Source: Lentibacillus juripiscarius JCM 12147
GTDB lineage: Bacteria; Bacillota; Bacilli; Bacillales_D; Amphibacillaceae
DNA: 22,997 nucleotides
Direction of reading: 5' to 3'
Assembly (NCBI GenBank): GCA_001311805.1
Contig: BBCA01000047.1
Span: 1-22,997, forward strand
Shown in pieces: positions 16,973-22,997 of this stretch. Numbering within the stretch: the first letter of the stretch is position 1; each line of letters opens with the position of its first letter. Under the pieces are notes generated by a model, which was not told the origin of the DNA, made no database searches, and saw nothing but the letters and a program-made list of their open reading frames with translations. The position numbers and the translations under genes were made by a program.

Positions 16973-16989
16973 AAAGGTCGTTATATCTA
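16973..16989 (+). promoter_or_regulatory. 17-bp shared repeat, copy 1 (candidate TetR operator)
   Basis: AAAGGTCGTTATATCTA is identical to the sequence at 17579-17595 before the MFS gene. Here it lies 15 bases before the tetR start and at the predicted transcription start. Flanking bases extend it to a dyad AATAGA...TCTATT (16968-16991). Identical copies before a regulator and the transporter it precedes suggest autoregulation plus control of the transporter. Confidence 0.6.
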
Positions 16990-17004
16990 TTGTGGGAGGC
17001 TTGT

Positions 17005-17555
17005 ATGAATACATCGGAAAAAAAGAGAAGATGTCTTAAATGCAGCAGAAAGATTATTTTATAAACACGGATTTCGAGGTGTTGGTCTAAAACAAATTAT
17101 TAGTGAAGCAAATGTTGCAAACATGACGCTCTATAATCATTTTCATCTAAAGACCATCTAGTTGAAGAAGTCTTAAAACAAAGAGAAGAAAGATATTGGT
17201 CATATCTGAATCATTTTGTACAAGGAGAAAACGATACACCTTTTCTTATGGCAGTCGAAGCACATGGAAAATGGCTAGAGGAAGAGTCCTATATGGGAGA
17301 CATGTTTTGCGGGCTATTGAAGATTATGGAGGGACTGATAATGATATTGAAGATATTGCTCGCTCGCACAAGTCAAGGCTGTTACAGTATTTTCAGGTTT
17401 TGGCTAAACGGATTGATGAGGAAAACCACCATGACCTAGCGTACTATTTCACTCTGTTGCTTGAAGGAGCCACTTCAATGACAACATTAATTGGTCCTAA
17501 TAAAGCTACAAAATACGCCAAAGATATGGCAGAAAAAATTGTTTATTCCATATAA
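17005..17555 (+). pseudogene. TetR-family transcriptional regulator, three frameshifts
   Basis: ATG 17005 follows GTGGGAGGC. The N-terminal DNA-binding domain is clear: LNAAERLFYKHGFRGVG, then KQIISEANVANMTLYNHF as the helix-turn-helix, and SKDHLVEEVLKQREERYW. The ligand domain continues RAIEDYGGTDNDIEDIARS to LLLEGATSMTTLIG. Breaks: an A-run near 17020-17026, one C lost near 17146, one T lost near 17303. Repair gives about 183 residues, a normal TetR length. It is followed 61 bases later by an MFS exporter, a common regulator-pump pair, and the two share an identical 17-bp upstream repeat. The ligand is unknown. Confidence 0.88.
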
Positions 17556-17578
17556 TAATTTTTTTAAACATAAAGTAT

Positions 17579-17595
17579 AAAGGTCGTTATATCTA
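17579..17595 (+). promoter_or_regulatory. 17-bp shared repeat, copy 2 (candidate TetR operator)
   Basis: Exact second copy of AAAGGTCGTTATATCTA, 21 bases before the MFS start and between the tetR stop and the MFS ribosome site. It overlaps a short dyad TATAA-AGGTCG-TTATA (17576-17591). The A/T-rich DNA before it (TATAAT at 17551-17556) may hold an internal promoter for the transporter. Confidence 0.6.
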
Positions 17596-17616
17596 ATTGG
17601 TTGTAGGAGTGGTTGC

Positions 17617-18795
17617 ATGAAAATGTCAAAATTGGTATTTCCGGGGATTACGATGATTGCCGTTACTTATGGACTAGCAAGATTTAGCTATGGTTTGTTA
17701 CTTCCAAATATCAGTCATGATCTAGCCATGTCCCCATCGACTTCCGGAACTATTTCTTCTCTTTTCTATCTATCCTATTGCTTTGCCATTATTCTCGCCA
17801 CTGTTTTAACGATCAATAAGGGACCTCGTGTCATGATCCTTATCGCCGGGGCACTCGCGATTGTGGGATTAATCATCATGGGAGTATCACCCAATGTATG
17901 GCTCTTAGGGTTCGGCGTCCTACTGGCTGGCGCAAGTACGGGATTTGCTTCACCACCATATGGTACGGCGATTACACTTTGGATTGAAAATAGAAAACAA
18001 GGAATTGCCAATACTTGGATTAATTCTGGAACAAGCATTGGTCTTGTTCTATCAGGAATAGGTGCAATCTTTCTTGCATCAGAATGGCGAGTCATCTATC
18101 TGGTTTATGCTTTTATTGGTGTGATTGCATTTATGTGGAATGCAAAAGTGCTCCCACGTACCGATTCTGAACCGTACGTAACTTTTCAAAAGGGGAAATT
18201 CTCCGTCAAAGGTGTGAAAGGATCCGCACCATTGATCATTAGCTCCACCACGCTCGGAATTTCCACAGCGGCATTTTGGACCTTTGCTATTGGCTTTATT
18301 GAATCAACGGGAGCTTATAGTGGTTGGCAGCTTTCCCTATTTTGGGTTATCCTCGGCGTATTTGGCTTATTGGGAGGTTTCTCCGGATCACTTATTGAAC
18401 GGTTCGGACTTCCATTTGCCTACAAGTGGGGATGTCTCATCATTAGCGTAGCTAGTTTCTTGCTTGCTTGGCATCCTGAGCAATGGTCTGTGTCTTATTT
18501 TTCGGCTGCTTTATTCGGGATATCCTATATTTTTATAACGGGTTTATTGATGGTTTGGGGGATCAAGGTATTTATTACTAATGCTTCGTTGGGGATTGGA
18601 ACACCCTTTTTACTTTTGGCTGTCGGGCAAGTATTCGGTTCCTTATTTGCCGGTATCATTATTGATATTGCGGGGTTTGTCCCAACATTTGTCGTCTATG
18701 GTTCCATGGGCATGATCTCCATAATGCTTGGCCCGAGAGAGACAAAAAATACATCCGCCGATAAAATAAATCACGAATATCTTCCGTCCCAATAA
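17617..18795 (+). CDS. Major facilitator superfamily transporter (YbfB-like)
   Basis: A 392-residue membrane transporter with about 12 hydrophobic helices. The first helix FPGITMIAVTYGLARFSYGL and the DNA-encoded segment GLLLPNISHDLAMSPSTSGT resemble the YbfB/AraJ-like MFS group, whose substrates are mostly unknown. Start ATG 17617 follows TAGGAGTGG. The central loop (RTDSEPYVTFQKGKFSVK) separates the two six-helix halves. The frame is intact over 1.2 kb, unusual in this window. It lies 61 bases after a TetR gene and behind a copy of the shared 17-bp repeat, suggesting TetR-controlled efflux. The substrate cannot be inferred. Confidence 0.9.
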   Translation: MKMSKLVFPGITMIAVTYGLARFSYGLLLPNISHDLAMSPSTSGTISSLFYLSYCFAIILATVLTINKGPRVMILIAGALAIVGLIIMGVSPNVWLLGFGVLLAGASTGFASPPYGTAITLWIENRKQGIANTWINSGTSIGLVLSGIGAIFLASEWRVIYLVYAFIGVIAFMWNAKVLPRTDSEPYVTFQKGKFSVKGVKGSAPLIISSTTLGISTAAFWTFAIGFIESTGAYSGWQLSLFWVILGVFGLLGGFSGSLIERFGLPFAYKWGCLIISVASFLLAWHPEQWSVSYFSAALFGISYIFITGLLMVWGIKVFITNASLGIGTPFLLLAVGQVFGSLFAGIIIDIAGFVPTFVVYGSMGMISIMLGPRETKNTSADKINHEYLPSQ

Positions 18796-18843
18796 TTGCT
18801 AGATAAATCGAATACATCGGGGTTAACTGTATTACTTTACCGC

Positions 18844-18880
18844 AATACGATCGGGCGCTTTTCTTTAACAAGAAAAGCAC
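18844..18880 (+). repeat. Hairpin repeat, copy 1 (AATACGATCGGGCGC...)
   Basis: AATACGATCGGGCGC leads into a perfect 9-bp hairpin, GCTTTTCTT (18857-18865) with AAGAAAAGC (18870-18878). A related unit stands at 21384-21422, identical at 12 of the first 15 bases. It follows the MFS stop by about 50 bases and could act as a weak terminator, though no T-run follows. Similar hairpins in other Bacillaceae intergenic DNA are known to me only by recollection. Confidence 0.5.
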
Positions 18881-19009
18881 CAGCGTCGCAGATAATGGCT
18901 GTTATCTGGAAGGATTGAATCTGGGGTAATGCTAAAAAATACTGAATGAAATACTATTTCGAATAATGGGGCAGGTAGTAGCTATGTTCAATAACTTTAA
19001 ATATAATTA

Positions 19010-19048
19010 AAAGCAGAAAGAAAAATTATCTTTTCTTTCTGCTTTTAC
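19010..19048 (-). terminator. Terminator overlapping the end of the metallo-hydrolase gene
   Basis: On the minus strand AAAAGCAGAAAGAAAA pairs with TTTTCTTTCTGCTTTT around GATAAT, a stem of about 16 bp that ends in T-rich DNA. Its left arm encodes the last residues of the repaired gene (KSRKKR). Confidence 0.8.
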
Positions 19049-19810
19049 CGTTAAAAGAGTATGATTCTCCGTCGTCCGGAACCAAGACGTTTGAGGAGAT
19101 TCCTTTTTCATTGATGAAGTTTTTAATTCTTCTCTTGATAATGTCCAATGATTGACTGCTTCCATATGACTGGCAATAATCTTTGCGTCAGTTGCAACCT
19201 TATGCACTTCATAAACATCATCTTTGCCCATAACGAGAGAACCACCCTTCAAGAATTGATTATCTCCAGCATTTACGACAATAACTTCTGGTTTGTGTGT
19301 TTCGATTTCCTGCTTAACATAGTCATTCCAAACTGTATCGCCTGCAACGTATAGGGTTTTTTCGTCTGAATGGTTAAAGACAATGCCACATACCACACCA
19401 GCAACTTTCAGAATTTCACCTCTGCCGTGTTCACCTTGTGTTTTCGATAAATGAACACCTTCAAAAACGGTGTCCTCCTGCAGAACTTCCACGTTTTGAA
19501 AACCGCTGTTCCTAATTTCTGCAGCATCTTCTGCGTTTTGGGCGAACAATTTTATATCCTTTGGAAGTGTTTCTTTTGCAGCATCATCCCAATGGTCTAA
19601 ATGAAGATGCGTCACAACAACAGCATCCACATTATGAACAATATTATCAATGGACGTTGGTAAATCAACTAACGGATTATTCCGCTCTTGTCTTGGCGAG
19701 TCTGGAAAAGGAGGATAAGCACCTTTTTCCCCTAAAAATGGATCTATTAAAAATTTCTTCCCCGCATATTCAACCACCAGTGTCGCATTGCGGATCTGTT
19801 GGATATTCAT
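19026..19810 (-). CDS. MBL-fold metallo-hydrolase (C-terminal frameshift)
   Basis: Metallo-beta-lactamase-fold hydrolase with the zinc motif HLHLDH: His68, His70, Asp72, His73 in VVVTHLHLDHWDD; later ligands are TQGEHGRGE (His) and VAGDTVW (Asp). Substrate unknown; relatives include UlaG-like and YtnP-like enzymes. Start ATG 19810 follows GAAAGGAG. The frame runs to 19007 as written, but one A missing near 19118 changes the tail: the repaired end is EELKNFINEKGISSNVLVPD...KSRKKR, TAA at 19026-19028, 261 residues. It is divergent from an Lrp/AsnC regulator, its likely controller. Confidence 0.87.
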
Positions 19811-19879
19811 AGTTTTAATCTCCTTTCTTTCAATTACATTTAGTATATATTATCATCAATGGAGACATACATGGATAAA

Positions 19880-19907
19880 ATCAAGTGTCAGTGCCGTATA
19901 ACTTGAT
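19880..19907. promoter_or_regulatory. Inverted repeat in the divergent hydrolase/Lrp region
   Basis: ATCAAGT (19880-19886) and ACTTGAT (19901-19907) are perfect inverted copies with a 14-base gap. The site lies 23 bases before the Lrp/AsnC start, in the only space shared by both divergent genes, a usual position for an Lrp-type operator. The arms are short, so chance is possible. Confidence 0.4.
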
Positions 19908-19929
19908 ATCTGAAAGGATTTGAATAAGA

Positions 19930-20336
19930 TTGGATAATACAGACATGCGTATCCTGGATGAACTAGCCACTAACAGTCGTATCACCATGAAAGAATTGGG
20001 AGAGAAAGTCCATTTAACCGGTCAAGCTGCTTCAGAAAGAGTCGCTAAACTAGAAGACCATGATGTGATAGAGGGGTATACAATAAAGGTTAATCAAGAC
20101 AAATTAGGGTATTCTGTACATGCTTTTATGACGATTATGATACAGCACACTAATCACCATCCTTATCATTCATTTATAAAGGCACAAGGACAGTACATTG
20201 TAAATAACTATAAAATTAGCGGAGAGGGCTGTTATTTGCTTGAATGCAAATTCCCATCAAACGAAATATTAGATAATTTTTGGAAAAATTAAATGCGTAT
20301 GCCAATTATAAATTATCGATTGTTATTAATAGATAG
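19930..20336 (+). CDS. Lrp/AsnC-family transcriptional regulator (C-terminal frameshift)
   Basis: Feast/famine regulator with an N-terminal winged helix-turn-helix (residues 1-50: MDNTDMRILDELATNSRITM, then GQAASERVAKLEDHDVIEGY) and a C-terminal RAM ligand domain (about 60-135, GYSVHAFMTIMI, ISGEGCYLLEC). It starts with TTG 19930 after AAAGGA; the first residues match the usual family start. As written it stops at 20292 after 120 residues; one T lost near 20280 explains this, and the repaired tail NFLEKLNAYANYKLSIVINR ends at TAG 20334-20336, 135 residues. Divergent from the metallo-hydrolase, which it probably regulates. Confidence 0.9.
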
Positions 20337-20579
20337 CACATTTTACGGTCAGTCCCTCAAAATGGCTTTCTTCTTTTAATTTATATTTAAAAATATTTGG
20401 TGCCGAAATTGCCACAAAGTTTACTATTGTAAGTAGGATTTAAAAGTTAGGGGATGCCCTTTTGGGGAGTGAACCATAGTATCTTTTTACGAAATATGTG
20501 GAATAGTTTTCCGTTAACGGGCACTTTCGGAGTGAATAACTCGCAAGCGTCAGATCTGGAATGAGGAGGGTATATTATA
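20337..20579. other. Intergenic region before the dehydrogenase
   Basis: No gene is visible. CCGTTAACGG at 20511-20520 is a perfect 10-bp palindrome about 60 bases before the dehydrogenase start and may be an operator. The sequence GGAGTGAA occurs on both sides of it (near 20466 and 20529). No clear promoter hexamers were identified. Confidence 0.35.
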
Positions 20580-21327
20580 ATGACAAAACAAATGAAGCGT
20601 TTTTGAAAACAAGGTGGCGCTAATAACAGGAGGGCGTTCGGGGATTGGCCGGGCCATCGCCCACCGGTTGTATAACGAAGGAGCAACTGTGATCACTGCG
20701 CAGCGCGGCAATGATGAGGAATTTGACTGGGTCAAGGCAGATTTCTCCGATCCGCATTCACCGGAGCGAATCGTTAAGGAAGTCATAGATCGGACAGGCC
20801 AGCTCGATGTAATGATCAACAACGCGGGCATGATGCAGGAAGCCGCGGTTGAAGAAATGAGCGTTGAAGATTGGCAGCGCAATCTTACAGTGAATCTGAC
20901 AGCCCCCTTCCTGCTGATTCGCGCAGCGTTGCCTTACCTGCGCCAGACGAAAGGCAGCATCGTTAATACCGGGTCGACGGAGGGGCTTGCTGCCAACCCC
21001 AGACATGCGGCGTACTGTGCATCGAAGGCCGGGCTACATGGGTTAACCCGTTCGGTGGCAGTAGATCATGGCCATGAAGGCATTCGCTGCAATGCGGTAG
21101 CACCCGGCTGGATTGACACGGAGTTAAACATTGATATGATTGAAAACAACTCTGATGTAGAAGCTTTCCGACGCGACATCGCACGGATCCACCCTGTGGG
21201 TCGTACAGGTTCACCCGAAGAAGTGGCAGCGCTCGTAGCATTTCTTGCAGCTGATGAGGCTGGGTTTATAACAGGACAGGTATATACTGTGGATGGCGGC
21301 AGAATGACCAAGCTGAGTCTTCCTTGA
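20580..21327 (+). CDS. Short-chain dehydrogenase/reductase (SDR), early frameshift
   Basis: NAD(P)-dependent oxidoreductase of the classical SDR family; substrate unknown. ATG 20580 follows GAGGAGGG and begins MTKQMKRF; an extra T in the run at 20601-20605 then puts a TGA in frame. With it removed the protein is 248 residues, the normal length: TGGRSGIG cofactor loop at 16-23, NNAG at 80-83, catalytic Ser132, Tyr145 and Lys149 (YCASK), and the closing GFITGQVYTVDGG. A shorter start at GTG 20614 is possible but cuts the first cofactor-binding strand and lacks a ribosome site. Confidence 0.9.
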
Positions 21328-21383
21328 GCAGGGGGCTTCATATCGTTAGTCAGTCTGCCCCATTGCTCTTAAAGTAAAAATAA

Positions 21384-21422
21384 AATACAGTTGGGCGCAC
21401 TTCTTGAATAAGGATCTGCGCC
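21384..21422 (+). repeat. Hairpin repeat, copy 2 (AATACAGTTGGGCGC...)
   Basis: AATACAGTTGGGCGC matches copy 1 (18844) at 12 of 15 bases and again leads into a hairpin, GGCGCA (21394-21399) with TGCGCC (21417-21422), with TTCTT and AAG in matching places. It lies about 55 bases after the dehydrogenase stop. Confidence 0.5.
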
Positions 21423-21521
21423 ATGTATTACAGAATCGGATACGCTAATCGAATAGTGATCCTTTTGAATAGAGCCAGATTGTGGAATAAGACATAAATT
21501 TCTTAGGGGGGATCACTAGCG

Positions 21522-21557
21522 TTGCATAAAAAAGTAAAAGCTAAGTCAAACAATTGA
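21522..21557 (+). pseudogene. Very short frame next to the insertion sequence, possibly a truncated gene start
   Basis: TTG 21522 follows AGGGGGGAT at good spacing and opens an 11-residue basic peptide (HKKVKAKSNN) before TGA. It lies 70 bases from the IS4-family element. It may be the start of a gene lost to the insertion or broken by an indel, or nothing; there is no further coding evidence. Confidence 0.2.
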
Positions 21558-21625
21558 TTTTAAGATATTTTTATTGATTGAATTTTCAAACATATTCAAC
21601 CTTGCTATGAACAAAAAAGGACAAC

Positions 21626-22939
21626 AGGGCTATAAAGGTAGTCCTACATCCATTTTTTACAGTTATTTAGTTGACAGGATTATAAGTTAAATCGTTCAAA
21701 TGAGCAATATCACCCGATTCGTATTGTGCTAAGGTTTGTTCAAAGATACGTTGGTGCTGCAGTTTTCGACGACCACTGGATGATCGATCTGGCTCTTTGA
21801 CTAATTCAGAAGCAAATGTTTCAAGTTGTTTGTGCCAGCAATCACAAATCCAGTCCCGCATTTCCAGTAAAGTACCTTCATATCCCAAGGTATGCTTCAT
21901 CAATAAGGTTAAGCAGAACACAATCATAGCGATATAAATCTGGTTGAATACGGCGTTTTGGCTCTTACCATAAAGCTTTTTCAAAACCAAATGTTGCTTG
22001 CACCATTTGAAAAATAATTCAATTTGCCAACGTGTTTGATAGAGATCACTTATTTCCTGGGCGCTAATTTTAGCGTCATTGCACACAATAGAAATGTTGT
22101 TCCCTTCACTATCCAATGTTTCTATCAAGCGCAAAGGATGTTTCATTTTACCGATTTTCACCACGGCGTCCCGGATGATAGGTGAGGAAGATTCAACAGG
22201 TAACTCCTCTATCACGTGAACAACCGTATTGGTTTTATTTCTGGTGACAAATCGAATCCCTTCTGCACAGTAGAAATCAAACTTTTCAAAGTTGAAATAG
22301 CCTCTATCGAATACGTGAAGCGCATTTTTATCTGGTACGATCAATGCATCCAACTGTGTTTCATCTGCTGGTCTGGCGGGCGTGATAATCATATCGTTTG
22401 GGTAGGTTTCACCATCGCAAAAGACAACCGATGTATGCATCTTCACTTCGGATTTTGTATCCCGAAAATCTGCCCATTCATATTGGCTAAGGCACATGGA
22501 AAGCGTTGATGAATCAATTAAATGAATCTTACCAAGCGCCTTATCAGCTTTTGGGTCCAAGTGTTTGGTGCAACTTTTGAATCAAATGATGCAAGATTAC
22601 CTGGAATATATCAGATGGTATATCACCAAACTTTCTTGAAAGCTGGGATTTACTGATACTTTTAATACCAACTTGTCTTTGCACCGTTTTTTTACGGCTA
22701 ACATTTTCACTTACACGCCGTAAATTAGGAAGCTCTTTTAGCTGGGCATAGATGAAAAGCCTAGTAAATGTCAGGACATTCAGCTTTTTAACATATTTAT
22801 CAATCCCGGCGTGGTCAACCACTTTCTGGATGACTTTCGAATCTAATGGATGTATGTATTCCTTGAATACGGATTTTATGGTATTATTGTCCATGTGTTC
22901 TCCTTATAGTTAGGGATTTGGACAGGACTACCATACCCT
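21626..22939. mobile_element. IS4-family insertion sequence
   Basis: The ends read AGGGCTATAAAGGTAGTCCT (21626 inward, plus strand) and AGGGTATGGTAGTCCT (22939 inward, minus strand), an imperfect inverted repeat around one transposase gene. The element is thus about 1.3 kb, normal for compact IS4 members. The exact tips are uncertain by several bases and no target duplication is evident. Confidence 0.7.
21667..22894 (-). pseudogene. IS4-family DDE transposase, one frameshift
   Basis: Transposase of 408 residues when repaired. The N-terminal DUF4372-type part is in the first frame (22894-22544, MDNNTIKSVFKEYIHPLDSK); the catalytic part follows in the second (22560-21667). DDE residues: Asp in IHLIDSSTL, Asp in HVFDRGYF, Glu in QIELFFKWCK; the YREK signature Y-x2-R-x3-E-x6-K is exact in YQTRWQIELFFKWCK. 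The break is one extra A in CCCAAAAG near 22552 (LGPKADKALG expected). IS4 elements are not known to need programmed frameshifting, and the slip site is not a classic one, so this is an error or an inactivating mutation. Confidence 0.92.
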
Positions 22940-22997
22940 AATTATAAGGTTTTTTTATGGCTTTTAATAGCGAAAATTAATATCATTCATAATATTG

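Noticed and set aside
22544..22560. Programmed ribosomal frameshift in the transposase
   Set aside because: IS4-family transposases are normally a single frame, the needed shift is +1 at CCCAAAAG with no typical stimulator, and similar homopolymer indels occur throughout the window.

Overview
The window looks like chromosomal DNA of a low-to-mid GC, spore-former-type member of the Bacillaceae (Virgibacillus/Oceanobacillus/Lentibacillus-like; the genus is inference). The reasons are purine-rich AGGAGG ribosome sites, TTG starts, lysine and cobalamin riboswitches of Firmicutes type, and families typical of Bacillaceae (DUF3231, YcdB/YcdC-like, YiiM/YflK-type MOSC). No rRNA, tRNA, CRISPR array or prophage is visible.

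Layout. 1-1380: a short 21-bp-period repeat array, then dapA on the minus strand with its own terminator and a lysine riboswitch plus attenuator. 1688-5857: a class Ib ribonucleotide reductase operon, nrdE-nrdI-nrdF. It is preceded by a candidate pair of NrdR boxes and a cobalamin riboswitch, and followed by a second 21-bp-period array. 5865-7132: a YcdB/YcdC-like protein. 7504-8893: a sodium:solute symporter. 9093-10249: a small unknown gene, possible gene relics and a 222-bp element bounded by a perfect 17-bp inverted repeat. 10250-12812, minus strand: a codA / Uma2-family / MOSC run. 13194-13396: remains of a toxin-antitoxin pair. 13443-16663: a cell-wall amidase, two small proteins, a DUF3231 protein and a third 21-bp array. 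17005-18795: a TetR regulator and an MFS transporter that share a 17-bp upstream repeat. 19026-20336: a divergent metallo-hydrolase / Lrp-AsnC pair. 20580-21327: a short-chain dehydrogenase. 21626-22939: an IS4-family element.

The dominant technical feature is a very high rate of single-base indels. Most genes need at least one base added to or removed from a homopolymer to restore the family's protein. These include genes that are normally essential or important (dapA, nrdE, nrdF). In most cases the repaired span is an exact multiple of three and gives the expected family length. I read this as mainly sequencing or assembly error rather than mass gene decay. Genes with an internal break are listed as pseudogenes over their full repaired span; those with only the tail altered, or with an early break near the start, are listed as CDS.

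The most interesting biology is (i) three intergenic arrays with exactly the same 21-bp period but unrelated cores, (ii) stacked NrdR-box and cobalamin-riboswitch control of the nrd operon, back to back with the lysine riboswitch of dapA, (iii) the 17-bp repeat shared by tetR and its transporter, and (iv) the small inverted-repeat element.
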